Positions 10,285 to 19,906 of a DNA stretch of 55,262 nt are shown piece by piece; the first letter of the stretch is position 1, and every line of letters begins with the position of its first letter. A model generated the notes under the pieces. The model saw nothing but the letters and a program-made list of their open reading frames with translations, did not search any database and was not told where the DNA came from. The DNA is from a bacterium (GTDB taxonomy: Bacteria; Actinomycetota; Acidimicrobiia; Spongiisociales; Spongiisociaceae), in NCBI GenBank assembly GCA_026710435.1, contig JAPOQZ010000052.1, positions 1 to 55,262 on the forward strand, given 5' to 3'. The translations under genes and the position numbers were made by a program.

Positions 10285-12050
10285 CCGCATACCGGACCCA
10301 CCTGGCCAACGATCTCTCCCTGGCGCTGGCCGGTCGGCGGGTCCAGCTGGCCGGCTGGGTGGCAAGGGTCAGGGATCTGGGGGGTATCCACTTCTTCGAT
10401 CTGCGGGACTCCGGCGGGTTGGTGCAGGTCGTGGTCGACCCGGAATCCGTTCCCGCGGCGTCGGGGCTGCGGATGGAGTACTGCGTGTCCGTCGAGGGCA
10501 CCGTGAGGGCACGTCCGGAAGGTACCGAGAATCCCGAGTTGGAGACGGGGGAGCTTGAGGTTGCCGCCGACCAGGTCGAGATCCTCAGCCGTTCGGCTCC
10601 GCTCCCGTTCATGATCGACGACCGGACTGAGGCTGACGAGCAGATCCGCCTGCGGTACCGATACCTGGATCTGCGCAGGCCCCGGATGTCGGCCAACCTT
10701 CGGGCCCGCTCCGCCTGCATCCGGGCCATCCGGGAGACCCTCGACGGGATGGGTTTCCTCGACGTGGAGACTCCCACCCTGGTCAACTCGACCCCTGAAG
10801 GGGCACGGGACTTCCTCGTGCCCAGCCGGTTGCGGCCCGGTCAGTTCTACGCCCTCCCGCAGAGCCCGCAACTCTTCAAGCAGTTGCTGATGGTTTCGGG
10901 GGTGGAGAGGTACTACCAGATAGCCCGCTGCTACCGCGATGAGGACACCCGCGCCGACCGGCAGGTGGAGTTCACCCAACTCGACCTGGAGGGATCGTTC
11001 TGGGATCGGGAGGACGTGCTCGCCACTGTAGAGCGGGTGGTCGCGGAGGTGGTGAGGCGCCTCCGGGGTGTCGAACTTTCCCTTCCGTTGCCCCGGCTCA
11101 CCCACTCCGAGTCCTTGGCTCGGTACGGCACCGACAAGCCCGACCTGCGCTTCGGGATGGAGATCGGTGACCTCAGCAGCGTCTTCGAGGGAACAGGGTT
11201 CCGGGGGTTCGGCGGGGTCCTCGGACGCGGCGGCGTCGTGCGGGGGATCAACGCCGGGCCAAGGGGATTCTCCCGGGCCGAGCTGGACCGTTTGGTGGAC
11301 CGGGCAAAGGCCCTGGGTGCCGCCGGCCTGGTGTGGGCAGTGGTGCAGCCCGACGGGTCGCTGCGGTCCCCGGTCGCCAAGTTTCTCGATAGCGGGGAGA
11401 TCGGCGGGACGGTCCGGGTTCTGGGAGCCTCCCCGGGCGATGTCCTGCTGCTGGTCGCTGACCGAGAGAAGATCGCCGCCGGTGTGCTGGGGGCGCTCCG
11501 CCTGGACCTCGGCCAGCCGCCGGGCCACGACGCGTTGCGATTCGTATGGGTGGTGGACTTCCCGGTCTTCGAGCAGACCGAAGCGGGCGATCTGGCCCCC
11601 TCGCACCATCCTTTCACGGCGCCCGTCTCGGTGGACGAGATGCGGGAGCGACCCGCCGACGCGGTGGCCCACGCCTACGACCTGGTGCTGAACGGCTCGG
11701 AACTCGGTTCGGGGTCGGTGCGGATCCACGATCCCGATATCCAGCGGAGCGTGTTCGAGATACTCGGAATCTCGGCGGAGGAGGCCGAGTCACGCTTCGG
11801 ATGGTTCCTGGAAGGGCTCAGGTACGGGACCCCGCCACACGCCGGCTTCGCGGTCGGCATCGACCGGCTGGTGAGCATCCTCCGGGACGAACCGAGCATC
11901 CGGGAGGTCATTCCCTTCCCGAAGACGCAGAGCGGCGCCGATCCGCTCACGACTGCACCGACCCGGGTGGCCACCGCGCACCTGGCAGAACTCGGGATCG
12001 ACCTCACGCCGGCCACCAAGGCTTCTCTGGGCGACGAGGCCGGAGGCTAG
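10281..12050 (+). CDS. aspS: Aspartyl-tRNA synthetase (bacterial type)
   Basis: Class II synthetase for tRNA-Asp, 589 residues. Domains in order: N-terminal OB anticodon-binding domain (about 1-105, LAGWVARVRDLGGIHFFDLR), catalytic core with motif 2 (IARCYRDEDTRADRQVEFTQ), the bacterial GAD insertion (about 280-425), and motif 3 (GFAVGIDRLVSIL). The GTG at 10281 overlapping the hisS stop gives the normal N-terminus; the in-frame extension upstream lies inside hisS. Confidence 0.95.
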   Translation: MTAYRTHLANDLSLALAGRRVQLAGWVARVRDLGGIHFFDLRDSGGLVQVVVDPESVPAASGLRMEYCVSVEGTVRARPEGTENPELETGELEVAADQVEILSRSAPLPFMIDDRTEADEQIRLRYRYLDLRRPRMSANLRARSACIRAIRETLDGMGFLDVETPTLVNSTPEGARDFLVPSRLRPGQFYALPQSPQLFKQLLMVSGVERYYQIARCYRDEDTRADRQVEFTQLDLEGSFWDREDVLATVERVVAEVVRRLRGVELSLPLPRLTHSESLARYGTDKPDLRFGMEIGDLSSVFEGTGFRGFGGVLGRGGVVRGINAGPRGFSRAELDRLVDRAKALGAAGLVWAVVQPDGSLRSPVAKFLDSGEIGGTVRVLGASPGDVLLLVADREKIAAGVLGALRLDLGQPPGHDALRFVWVVDFPVFEQTEAGDLAPSHHPFTAPVSVDEMRERPADAVAHAYDLVLNGSELGSGSVRIHDPDIQRSVFEILGISAEEAESRFGWFLEGLRYGTPPHAGFAVGIDRLVSILRDEPSIREVIPFPKTQSGADPLTTAPTRVATAHLAELGIDLTPATKASLGDEAGG

Positions 12051-12059
12051 GGGGACCGG

Positions 12060-13421
12060 TTGCAGGACGACCTCTTCGCCGCCGGCAGAGAGAAGGCCCG
12101 GCGGCGGGCGGCGCCCCTCGCCGACCGGATGCGGCCCCAGTCCCTCGACGAGGTTGTCGGGCAACCCGATCTCCTGGCCCGGGGGGCTGCCTTCCGGACC
12201 ATGGTGGAGCGGGGTCACCTCCTCTCCATCATCCTTTTCGGACCGCCCGGCACCGGGAAGACCACGCTGGCCCGGCTGGTCGCGTCCGAGACCGACGCCG
12301 CCTTCGAACAGCTCACCGCCAGCTCCCACGGAGTGAAGGACGTCCGCCAGGTCCTGGCCCGGGCTGAGCGCCGGCTGGAGACCGAGGAGGGCCGGACGGT
12401 GCTGTTCCTCGACGAGATCCACCGGTTCAACAAGGCACAGCAGGATGCGCTGCTCCCGGCGGTCGAGAACGGGACCGTGGTGCTGGTGGGCGCCACCACC
12501 GAGAACCCGTTCTTCGAGGTCAATTCTCCCCTCATCAGCCGGTGCAACCTGTTCCAGCTCGAGCCCATCGCCCCGGTGGAACTGCGAGGACTGCTGGAGC
12601 GGGCTCTGGCGGATTGCGAGCGCGGCCTCGGTCGAGCGGGCATGGCCATCGAGGAAGGAGCGTCCGGAGCACTCGCCGAACGAGCCGGAGGTGATGCCCG
12701 GCTGGCGCTGAACGTCCTGGAGATGGCGGTGCTGGTCGCACGGGGCCGGGGGAGGACCGTGGTCACGTTCGAGGATGTGGAGGAGGCACTCCAGCGCCGG
12801 ATTGTCCGCTACGACAAAAAGGGTGACCGTCACTACGACGTCATCTCCGCCTTCATCAAGTCGATGCGCGGGTCGGATCCCGACGCGGCGATGTACTGGC
12901 TTCACACCATGCTGGCGGCTGGCGAGGATCCCGAGTTCATCGTTCGCCGCATGGTGGTGTTCGCCTCCGAGGATGTGGGGCTGGCCGATCCCGGCGCCTT
13001 GCTGCATGCAGTGGCGGCCGCTCACGCGCTGGCCTTTGTCGGTCTTCCGGAAGCCGCCTACAACCTGTCCCACGCCGCGGTCTACCTGGCGACCGCCCCG
13101 AAGTCCGACTCGGTGAAGGCGGCGATGGGGAGAGCGCGGCGGGCGGTCGAGGAGACACCGAGTGCCACCGTGCCCCTTCACCTGCGTTCGACCGGGGGAC
13201 GCCTCGTTTCCTCGGTCGTGGACGGGCGCCCTCCCGGGTACCTGGATCCCCATGCCGGGCGGGACCATCTCGTCCGCCAGCAGTACCTGCCTGACGAGGC
13301 TCCGTCCGGTCCGATCTACCGGCCCACCGTCCAGGGCCGGGAAGCCGACGTCGCCGCCCGGCTGGCGGAGTGGGATCGCCGGATGGGACGGCTCCGGCGC
13401 GACGGGGCGGCGGATAGCTAG
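12060..13421 (+). CDS. rarA: Replication-associated AAA+ ATPase RarA (MgsA)
   Basis: AAA+ ATPase related to clamp-loader subunits, acting at stalled forks and single-strand DNA gaps. The 453 residues begin (M)QDDLFAAG, typical of the family, followed by APLADRMRPQSLDEVVGQ, Walker A FGPPGTGKTTLA near residue 61, Walker B VLFLDEIHRFNK near 115, sensor GATTENPFFEVN and the C-terminal tetramerisation part (YDKKGDRHYDVISAFIKS, LPEAAYNLSHA). The TTG start at 12060 has AGGGGG upstream at about 12050 and reproduces the conserved N-terminus. Confidence 0.93.
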   Translation: MQDDLFAAGREKARRRAAPLADRMRPQSLDEVVGQPDLLARGAAFRTMVERGHLLSIILFGPPGTGKTTLARLVASETDAAFEQLTASSHGVKDVRQVLARAERRLETEEGRTVLFLDEIHRFNKAQQDALLPAVENGTVVLVGATTENPFFEVNSPLISRCNLFQLEPIAPVELRGLLERALADCERGLGRAGMAIEEGASGALAERAGGDARLALNVLEMAVLVARGRGRTVVTFEDVEEALQRRIVRYDKKGDRHYDVISAFIKSMRGSDPDAAMYWLHTMLAAGEDPEFIVRRMVVFASEDVGLADPGALLHAVAAAHALAFVGLPEAAYNLSHAAVYLATAPKSDSVKAAMGRARRAVEETPSATVPLHLRSTGGRLVSSVVDGRPPGYLDPHAGRDHLVRQQYLPDEAPSGPIYRPTVQGREADVAARLAEWDRRMGRLRRDGAADS

Positions 13422-13436
13422 GGGGAGCGGGACGGC

Positions 13437-13442
13437 TAACCT
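13437..13442 (+). promoter_or_regulatory. -10 box of a probable leaderless alaS promoter
   Basis: TAACCT eight nt before the alaS ATG, in the 29-nt gap after rarA. No Shine-Dalgarno is visible between it and the ATG. Confidence 0.45.
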
Positions 13443-13450
13443 GACCGATC

Positions 13451-16072
13451 ATGCAGGCCAATGCCATAAGGCGCGCCTTCGTAGACTTCTTCACCGAACG
13501 GGGACACACGGTGCGCCCCTCCGCGTCCCTGATTCCCACCGACCCGACCCTGCTTCTTACCAACGCCGGGATGGTTCCGTTCAAGCCCTACTTTCTGGGA
13601 GAGGAGCCGGCGCCGTGGCCGCGTGCGGTCAGTATCCAGAAATGCGTCCGTACGGTGGACATCGACCTGATCGGAACCACCGCTCGTCATCTGACCATGT
13701 TCGAGATGCTGGGGAACTTCTCCTTCGGCGACTACTTCAAGGAGCAGGCCATCCGGTACGCGTACGACTTCGTGACCGGTCCGCTGGGGCTGGACCCCGG
13801 GTTGCTCTGGTACACCGTTCACGAGACCGACGACGAAGCCGAGGAGATTTGGATCGATGGGATCGGGGTCCCCGCCGACCGCGTGCAGCGGGGTGGCAAC
13901 GACAACTTCTGGCAGATGGGCGTGCCGGGCCCCTGCGGACCGGCTTCGGAACTCTTCATCGACCGGGGGCCCGCCTACGGACCTCCGGGGGGTCCCATCG
14001 GCGGTGGTGAGGATCGCTTCGTCGAGTTGTGGAACCTGGTGTTCATGCAGAACATCCAGGACGAGCCGTACCACGTGGTGGGCGACCTGCCCGCGAAGAG
14101 CATCGACACCGGGACCGGCCTCGAAAGGTTGGCGATGGTCCTGCAAGGGGTGGACACCCTGTTCGAGGTTGACTGTGTCCAGGACGTGCTGCAGGCTTCG
14201 TCACGACTGCTACGCCTCACCTACGGCGAGGCCGAACGGGTCGACGTGGCGCTCCGACTGCTGGCCGACCATGCCAGAGCCTCCACGTTCCTGATCGGGG
14301 ACCGGGTGATGCCCGGCAACGAGGGCCGAGGCTACGTGGTACGGAGGCTCATCCGCCGGGCGGTCCGCCACGCCTGGCAGCTGGGAAGCCGGAGGCCGAT
14401 CATGCCTCCCCTGGCGGAGGTGACCATGGACGTGATGGCGGAGGCGTACCCCGATCTGGTCGCCAATCGCGACTTCATCCTGCATGTGTTCGAGCGGGAG
14501 GAGTCGCAGTTCCGCCGGACGCTGGCCACCGGGATACGGATGCTCGACGAAGCACTGGAGATCACGCCGAAGGGCGCGGTCGTGTCCGGGTCGCTGGCCT
14601 TCCGGTTGCACGACACCTACGGATTCCCGATCCACCTGACCCGGGAGATCGTCACGGAGCAGCAGCGCAGCGTCGATATGGACGGTTACGAGAAGGAGAT
14701 GGCCGCCCAGCGTGCCCGGGCCAAGGCCGCTTGGAAGGGGGGAGAGGAGGCCGTCCGCTTCGAGTCGTACAAGAGGGTCCTCGATGCGATCGGACCTACC
14801 GACTTCCTCGGATACGGCAACGATGCTGCACCGGCCAGGGTCCTGGCCATGCTCTGTGAGGGAGAGCCCGTGGACCGCGCCGTAGCCGGCCAGGTCGTGG
14901 AGATCTTCCTGGACCGGACCCCCTTCTACGCCGAAGCGGGGGGACAGGTGGGTGACGTCGGGATCATCGAGTCGCCGTCCGGGAGGATCGAGGTGGGCGA
15001 CACCCAGGCCGGCGTGGTGGGGCTGCACGGCCACAGAGGCCGGATCACCCGCGGGTTCATCCAGAACGGCCAGCCGGTCGACGCTCGCATAGACGGCCCC
15101 CGCCGGGATCGCATCCGCAAGTCCCATACCGGCACGCACCTGCTCCACTCGGCGCTGCGCGAGGTGATCGGCGATCATGCAAACCAGGCCGGCTCGCTGG
15201 TGGAGGACGGTCGCCTGCGTTTCGACTTCAGCCACTACGCACCGGTGTCGGCGGAGGAATTGTCGGAGGTGGAGGGCCTGGTCAACCGGAGGGTGGTCGA
15301 CAATCACTCGGTGGGGACGGTGGAGACCACCAAGGACGAAGCCGAGGCAATGGGAGCCCTCGCGTTCTTCGGCGACAAGTACGGTGATCGGGTGCGGGTC
15401 GTTTCGGTGGGTGGTTTCTCCGTCGAGTTCTGCGGCGGAACCCATGTCGACACGTCGGCGGAGATCGGTCCGCTTCTCGTCACCACCGAGTCCTCGATCG
15501 GCGCGAACCTGCGTCGCGTCGAGGCGCTGACCGGTATGGCTGCGTACGACCATGCCCGGCAGATCCGCGCCGGGCTGGCGGATGTGGGCCGGTTCCTGGG
15601 TGTTCCCATGAGCGAGGTTCCCGATCGGGTGCGACGCCTGGCTGACCGGGCCGACGAGTTGGCGTCCGACCTGGCGCGCATCGAACAGCGAGCGAGGTCG
15701 GACCTCGCCGCACACCTGGCCGGTACCTCCCAGCGTACCGGTGACACATCGTGGGTGATCGCACGGTTGGACGATCACCCTCCCGCAGCCCTGCGCGAGG
15801 TCGGTATGCAAGTCCGGGATCGGCTCGGATCCGGAGTCGTCGTGCTGGGAAGCAGCGTGAACGGGAAGGGGGCGTTGCTCGGTTTGGTGTCCCGTGACCT
15901 GGTCGAGAGTGGCTTCTCGGCTGCCGACATCGTGCTGGTGGGCGCCCGGATCCTCGGAGGGGGAGGCAGCCGCGATCCCGAGCTCGCCCAAGCCGGCGGG
16001 CCGACGGGCGCCAAGCTCGGAGAAGCGCTCGACGCCATCCGGGAGGCGGTGAGCAGCCGGCTGGCGTCCTGA
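13451..16072 (+). CDS. alaS: Alanyl-tRNA synthetase
   Basis: Charges tRNA-Ala and deacylates mischarged Ser/Gly-tRNA. The 873 residues include the class II core (FVDFFTERGHTVRPSASLIP, QKCVRTVDIDLIG), the tRNA-recognition part, the editing domain with zinc residues HTGTHLLH near 558 and CGGTHVDTS near 661, a coiled linker and the C-Ala domain ending in the glycine-rich GGGGSRDPELAQAGG. Length matches the family. The stop overlaps ruvX as TGATG. Confidence 0.97.
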   Translation: MQANAIRRAFVDFFTERGHTVRPSASLIPTDPTLLLTNAGMVPFKPYFLGEEPAPWPRAVSIQKCVRTVDIDLIGTTARHLTMFEMLGNFSFGDYFKEQAIRYAYDFVTGPLGLDPGLLWYTVHETDDEAEEIWIDGIGVPADRVQRGGNDNFWQMGVPGPCGPASELFIDRGPAYGPPGGPIGGGEDRFVELWNLVFMQNIQDEPYHVVGDLPAKSIDTGTGLERLAMVLQGVDTLFEVDCVQDVLQASSRLLRLTYGEAERVDVALRLLADHARASTFLIGDRVMPGNEGRGYVVRRLIRRAVRHAWQLGSRRPIMPPLAEVTMDVMAEAYPDLVANRDFILHVFEREESQFRRTLATGIRMLDEALEITPKGAVVSGSLAFRLHDTYGFPIHLTREIVTEQQRSVDMDGYEKEMAAQRARAKAAWKGGEEAVRFESYKRVLDAIGPTDFLGYGNDAAPARVLAMLCEGEPVDRAVAGQVVEIFLDRTPFYAEAGGQVGDVGIIESPSGRIEVGDTQAGVVGLHGHRGRITRGFIQNGQPVDARIDGPRRDRIRKSHTGTHLLHSALREVIGDHANQAGSLVEDGRLRFDFSHYAPVSAEELSEVEGLVNRRVVDNHSVGTVETTKDEAEAMGALAFFGDKYGDRVRVVSVGGFSVEFCGGTHVDTSAEIGPLLVTTESSIGANLRRVEALTGMAAYDHARQIRAGLADVGRFLGVPMSEVPDRVRRLADRADELASDLARIEQRARSDLAAHLAGTSQRTGDTSWVIARLDDHPPAALREVGMQVRDRLGSGVVVLGSSVNGKGALLGLVSRDLVESGFSAADIVLVGARILGGGGSRDPELAQAGGPTGAKLGEALDAIREAVSSRLAS

Positions 16073-16527
16073 TGGCGGGACATTCCGCACGCGCCGGCCG
16101 ATCCGGGGGCCGCACGCTGGGAATCGACTACGGGCACAGACGAATCGGTGTTGCCCTCTCCGACGGGCTGGGGATCGCTGCCCATCCATTTGCGGTGCTT
16201 CAGGCCGGCGCGCGCGTAGGTCCGAGGCTGGCTGAACTTGTTCGAGAGAACGATGTGGGTCGAGTCGTCGTCGGTCTGCCCCGCTCGCTCGACGGGTCCG
16301 AGGGGGACGCGGCGAGGAGCGCCAGGCGCTTCGCGGAGGAGATTGCGGCGCTGCTGGATGTCGAAGTAGTGATGTACGACGAGCGTCTCACCTCACGGAT
16401 CGCGGAGGGCGTCCTGCTATCGGCGGGCACCTCCCGGGTCGGACGGCGGAACAAGGTGGACAAGGTGGCGGCGGCCGTGATGCTCCAGGGATACCTGGAC
16501 CGCCGGGACGTCGGGGCACGCCGATGA
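16072..16527 (+). CDS. ruvX: Putative pre-16S rRNA nuclease YqgF/RuvX
   Basis: RNase H-fold nuclease (YqgF family) implicated in maturation of the 16S rRNA 5' end. The 151 residues contain the acidic-site motif LGIDYGHRRIGVALSD near residue 16, VVVGLPRSLDGSEG near 65, YDERLTSR near 102 and the closing Asp in NKVDKVAAAVMLQGYL. It sits between alaS and mltG, the usual order in Gram-positives, with TGATG and ATGA overlaps on either side. Confidence 0.93.
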   Translation: MAGHSARAGRSGGRTLGIDYGHRRIGVALSDGLGIAAHPFAVLQAGARVGPRLAELVRENDVGRVVVGLPRSLDGSEGDAARSARRFAEEIAALLDVEVVMYDERLTSRIAEGVLLSAGTSRVGRRNKVDKVAAAVMLQGYLDRRDVGARR

Positions 16528-17648
16528 GCTACGGGCCGGAGTACCGACCCGACGACCCGGACTATCCGGAGGACCGTCCACTCTTCAGGGTCAGGGGCGC
16601 CGTGGTGGCGCTGACCGTGGCGGCGGTGGTCGTATACGGCCTCACGCTGGTCGGCCGCGCGGCGGGCGATTGGGTCGGCGGCCTGGGCCGGTTCGGCGCC
16701 GATGAGGACGTAGTCGACGTGCAGCCGGGACGGACCGTGACGGTGGAGGTGCCGGTGGGTTCCAGCGCCCGCGGGATCGCCGGAATCCTCGCCGACAACG
16801 GGGTGATCAGATCCGCGTCGACCTTCGAATCGGTGGTCAGGGTCCGCGAAGCCGGTAGCCTCCTCAAGGCCGGTCGGTACGAACTCGTGACCGGAACCGA
16901 CCTCGAGGAGATCGTCGATCTCCTGGTGGCCGGGCCCACGATCGAGACCTTCCGGTTGACGGCTGTGGAAGGCCGCCGGGTCGGCGAACTCCTCGCGGAC
17001 ATCGCCCGCCAGACCGGCTATTCGGAGAGTGAACTCACGTCGATGCTGCTCGACGGGGAGATCAGCTCTGCCTTCCTCCCGGAGGGCGTCGATGGGCTGG
17101 CAGCATGGGAAGGGTTGCTATTCCCGGCCACGTACGAGTTCTTCAGCGACGCCACCCCCGAGGAGATCCTCCAGCGTCTGGCCAACGAGACCGAACGGCG
17201 GATGGACCGGATCGAGTGGCAGCCCCTCCGCAGCAGTGGCTTCTCCGAGTACGAGGGGCTGGTGATCGCTTCGATAGTCGAGGCAGAGGCCGGGATCGAC
17301 GAGGACCGACCCCTGATAGCGAGCGTGATCTACAACCGGCTGGATCAGGGTATGCCACTGGAGATCGACGCCACCGTCCTCTACGCGCTGGGCGAGCGCG
17401 GCAGGGGACTTACCTTCGCCGACCTCGAGGTCGACTCCGGCTACAACACCTACCGGGTGTCCGGGCTACCTCCGACCCCGATAGCGACCGCCAGTTCCAA
17501 GTCGTTGGAGGCGGCGGCTGATCCGGCCGAGACGGACTACATCTTCTATGTCCTGACCTCCGAGGATGGTGCCCACTCGTTCTTCGCCGAGTACGAGGAC
17601 TTCCTGGACGCTCGGGATGAGGCCCGGAGGCAGGGCATCGGGACGTGA
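16524..17648 (+). CDS. mltG: Endolytic murein transglycosylase MltG
   Basis: Membrane-anchored lytic transglycosylase that cuts nascent peptidoglycan strands. The 374 residues have a cytoplasmic head rich in Asp/Pro/Tyr, one transmembrane helix (about 25-47), a LysM-like domain (about 72-125) and the YceG catalytic domain with EGLLFPATYEF near 194, ASIVEAEAG near 250 containing the catalytic Glu, and YNTYRVSGLPPTPIA near 307. It overlaps ruvX (ATGA) and aroE (GTGA). Confidence 0.94.
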   Translation: MSYGPEYRPDDPDYPEDRPLFRVRGAVVALTVAAVVVYGLTLVGRAAGDWVGGLGRFGADEDVVDVQPGRTVTVEVPVGSSARGIAGILADNGVIRSASTFESVVRVREAGSLLKAGRYELVTGTDLEEIVDLLVAGPTIETFRLTAVEGRRVGELLADIARQTGYSESELTSMLLDGEISSAFLPEGVDGLAAWEGLLFPATYEFFSDATPEEILQRLANETERRMDRIEWQPLRSSGFSEYEGLVIASIVEAEAGIDEDRPLIASVIYNRLDQGMPLEIDATVLYALGERGRGLTFADLEVDSGYNTYRVSGLPPTPIATASSKSLEAAADPAETDYIFYVLTSEDGAHSFFAEYEDFLDARDEARRQGIGT

Positions 17649-18457
17649 GCTCACTCCGGCTGGCGGTCCTTGGCAACCCGGTGGCTCACTCGCTGTCACC
17701 GGTGATACAACGCGCCGCGCTCGACTTCGCGGGGATAGACGGCACGTACGTCCGCCGGGAGGTCGACGGTCGGGGGATGGAGAAGGCTGCGGCGGAGATC
17801 CGCACCGGACGGCTGGATGGGGCCAACGTGACCATGCCGCACAAGTCGCTGGCAGCGAGTCTGGCCGACGTGCGCTCGGAAGTAGTCCGGAGATGCGGAG
17901 GAGCGAACACCCTATGGATGGAGGGTGGACGCCTGCGCGCTCACACGACCGATCCGGACGGGGTGCGGTTCGCGTGGGCGCACGCGAGTCTGCCCGACGA
18001 CGCCCCGGTGCTGTTGCTAGGGGCCGGCGGGGCGGCCGCCGCCGCCCTGACCGCGCTGGAAGACCGTCCGGTTACGGTGTCAGCTCGCCGGGAGGAGGCG
18101 GCCACGACGCTGGTGGAACGGGTGGCCCCCGGCGTGCCGGTGGTGTCGTGGGGCCGGTCCGTTCCGGGGGCAGTGGTGGTCAACGCCACTCCGCTGGGTT
18201 TGGCCGGTGGCATGCTTCCCGGCGCTGTGATCGCTGATGCGGCCGGCTTGCTGGAGATGAACTACGGGAATGGCGATACACCGGCCGCCGTCTCCCTCCG
18301 CGCTCGAGGCCTCCCGGTGGCGGAGGGCGAGTTGATGCTGGTGGGCCAAGGCGCGGCTTCGTTTTCGATCTGGACAGGGGTCGACGTCACTCCGACCGTC
18401 ATGCTGGCCGCCCTCGACGCGCGGAGGCGGGACCGCCGCTCAGCCGAACGCAGGTAG
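17645..18457 (+). CDS. aroE: Shikimate dehydrogenase
   Basis: NADP-dependent reduction of 3-dehydroshikimate to shikimate. The 270 residues have the substrate motif GNPVAHSLSP near residue 10, NVTMPHK near 60 with the catalytic Lys, TTDPDG with the catalytic Asp, the nucleotide-binding GAGGAAAAAL near 122 and GQGAASFSIWTG near 235. The GTG start overlaps the mltG stop. The TAG stop (18455-18457) is also the first three bases of repeat B1, so the element supplies the stop codon. Confidence 0.94.
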   Translation: MSSLRLAVLGNPVAHSLSPVIQRAALDFAGIDGTYVRREVDGRGMEKAAAEIRTGRLDGANVTMPHKSLAASLADVRSEVVRRCGGANTLWMEGGRLRAHTTDPDGVRFAWAHASLPDDAPVLLLGAGGAAAAALTALEDRPVTVSARREEAATTLVERVAPGVPVVSWGRSVPGAVVVNATPLGLAGGMLPGAVIADAAGLLEMNYGNGDTPAAVSLRARGLPVAEGELMLVGQGAASFSIWTGVDVTPTVMLAALDARRRDRRSAERR

Positions 18458-18659
18458 CCCTGATTCTTCATGTTTCCGGACACACCCACGGCAACATGCC
18501 CAATCAACCACATGATCAAGACCGGACGGGTTGCACCCGACGGGTGGGGTCGCACCGACCCGAGGTGGGACCATTGAAACGGATGGAGTCCCTGGTCAGA
18601 TCCCCATCTCCCACGCCCCGTTCGTCCAATACAAACCTCCGCATGAAAAATCGGGGCTA
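18455..18659. repeat. Family B inverted-end repeat, copy B1 (about 205 bp)
   Basis: Starts TAGCCCTGATTCTTCATG and ends CATGAAAAATCGGGGCTA; the ends are inverted repeats. Other copies lie at 21709-21915, 34361-34565 (inverted) and 52247-52465. The frame starting ATGTTTCCGGACAC at 18471 begins MFPDTPTATC as in the other copies but stops after 35 codons. A shift of frame restores the family sequence near its end, so the ORF is decayed here. Confidence 0.88.
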
Positions 18660-18663
18660 AGGC

Positions 18664-19419
18664 GTGGGTCCCTCCCTGCTTGCTTTCCTTGCGGGGCTGG
18701 TGGCAGGCCGGTTCCTCGGTGTTGTAGTGGCGGCGGTACCGGTGGGGACCCCCGTACGGGAGGCGGTGAGCACCCGGCCGGGCTGTGGGTGCCGGGCCGG
18801 GCCGTGGGGCTTCCTGCCAGTGATGTGGTGGTTCGGGGATGGAGGAAGGCGCCGGCTGTGCGGCTGTCGAGTGGGGGTCGTCCTTCCGCTTGTCGAACTG
18901 GTCACTGCCGGGGCGTTCGCCGGGACTGTCTACTTCGTGGGCGCCGCATGGTCGCTGCCTGCCTATCTCTGGTTCGTTTCCGTGAGCGTCGTCCTCGCGT
19001 TCGTCGACGTCGGTCACCGTCTGATCCCCAACCGGGTACTCGTGCCGGGAACCGCCGTCGCATTGCTGCTGCTGGCCGGAGGCGCCGCTCTGGACGACCG
19101 GTTGGGGGAACTGCCGGAGGCCTTGGTGACGGGGGCCGGGTACTTCCTGGCGCTCCTTGTGCCCGCCCTGCTAACCAGGGGAGCGATCGGGATGGGCGAC
19201 GCGAAGTTGGCCTTCCTCCTCGGATTGTTCGCCGGCTACGGACGGTGGGAAGTGGCCTTGCAGGCCGGGGCGGGCGCGTTCGTGCTGGCCGGGGCGGTAG
19301 CGGTGTTGTTGCTGGTCCTCCGGGTGCTGGCGCGGGACGACCACATTCCCTTCGGACCCTTCATGGTGCTCGCGGCTTGGATCGCCATTGCCCGCGACCT
19401 GGCCACTACAGGAACTTGA
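18664..19419 (+). CDS. Prepilin peptidase (type IV leader peptidase, A24 family)
   Basis: Membrane aspartyl protease that cleaves type IV prepilin-like leaders and may N-methylate the product. The 251-residue protein is mostly hydrophobic helices. The two catalytic aspartates are visible in FVDVGHRLIPN near residue 116 and GMGDAKL near 178. The cytoplasmic cysteine region has C-x-C pairs (GCGCR, LCGCR) rather than the usual C-x2-C pairs. GTG at 18664 follows repeat B1 by 4 bp. Its last 14 bp overlap the convergent MaoC-like gene. No pilin genes are in this window. Confidence 0.88.
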   Translation: MGPSLLAFLAGLVAGRFLGVVVAAVPVGTPVREAVSTRPGCGCRAGPWGFLPVMWWFGDGGRRRLCGCRVGVVLPLVELVTAGAFAGTVYFVGAAWSLPAYLWFVSVSVVLAFVDVGHRLIPNRVLVPGTAVALLLLAGGAALDDRLGELPEALVTGAGYFLALLVPALLTRGAIGMGDAKLAFLLGLFAGYGRWEVALQAGAGAFVLAGAVAVLLLVLRVLARDDHIPFGPFMVLAAWIAIARDLATTGT

Positions 19420-19840
19420 TCACATGGGTGGCAACCGCGACGGTCTCATCCCGTTGGTTGGTCACCGACACGTCGGCGAGCGCTCTCGACTTCTCCGGCT
19501 TCAGGGCCGAGATCCGGTAGGTGACGGTGATCGTGTCCCCGATGAGCACCGGAGCCGTGAAACGCACGCGGTCGTATCCGAGGCTCACCGCGTGTTCGCC
19601 GGACCGGGCGATCATCATTCCGGCGGTGGTGGACATGAACCCCACAACGAGGGCCCCGTGCGCGATCCGGGTGCCGAACCGGCTGGACTCCATGGCTTGC
19701 TCGTTGACGTGCATCTCGTAGAAGTCGCCGGTGATCCCGGCAAAAAGGTAGACATCGGTCTCGCCGACGGTCTTGGAGAAGGTGACCTCATCACCGACCT
19801 TGAGAGCTGCCAGACCGTATCCCGTCCGCTCGGTTGTCAT
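19406..19840 (-). CDS. MaoC-like (R)-enoyl-CoA hydratase family protein
   Basis: Hot-dog-fold protein of the MaoC/PhaJ type, expected to hydrate trans-2-enoyl-CoA to (R)-3-hydroxyacyl-CoA. The 144 residues carry the hydratase signature ITGDFYEMHVNE with the catalytic Asp and His, followed by FGTRIAHGALVVGFM. Its minus-strand ATG (19838-19840) is preceded by an AGGTAAGGG stretch. It is the only minus-strand gene here, convergent with the prepilin peptidase gene and divergent from vapB. The real substrate is unknown. Confidence 0.88.
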   Translation of the reverse strand: MTTERTGYGLAALKVGDEVTFSKTVGETDVYLFAGITGDFYEMHVNEQAMESSRFGTRIAHGALVVGFMSTTAGMMIARSGEHAVSLGYDRVRFTAPVLIGDTITVTYRISALKPEKSRALADVSVTNQRDETVAVATHVIKFL

Positions 19841-19882
19841 CCCTTACCTCGTATCGACCGATGGGGTTGCCCCGGGCCGGAG

Positions 19883-19906
19883 ACTATACGTACACTTAGG
19901 CGTATG
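19883..19906. promoter_or_regulatory. Overlapping divergent promoters and possible VapBC operator
   Basis: On the - strand TATAGT (19888-19883) lies about 42 nt before the MaoC-like gene. On the + strand TACACT (19891-19896) lies 7 nt before the vapB ATG. An inverted repeat ATACG (19886-19890) / CGTAT (19901-19905) spans the + strand -10 box and start codon, a plausible site for VapB autoregulation. Confidence 0.4.

Noticed and set aside
14210-16189. 659-codon - strand frame opposite alaS
   Set aside because: Shadow of alaS; no ribosome-binding site or recognisable motifs.
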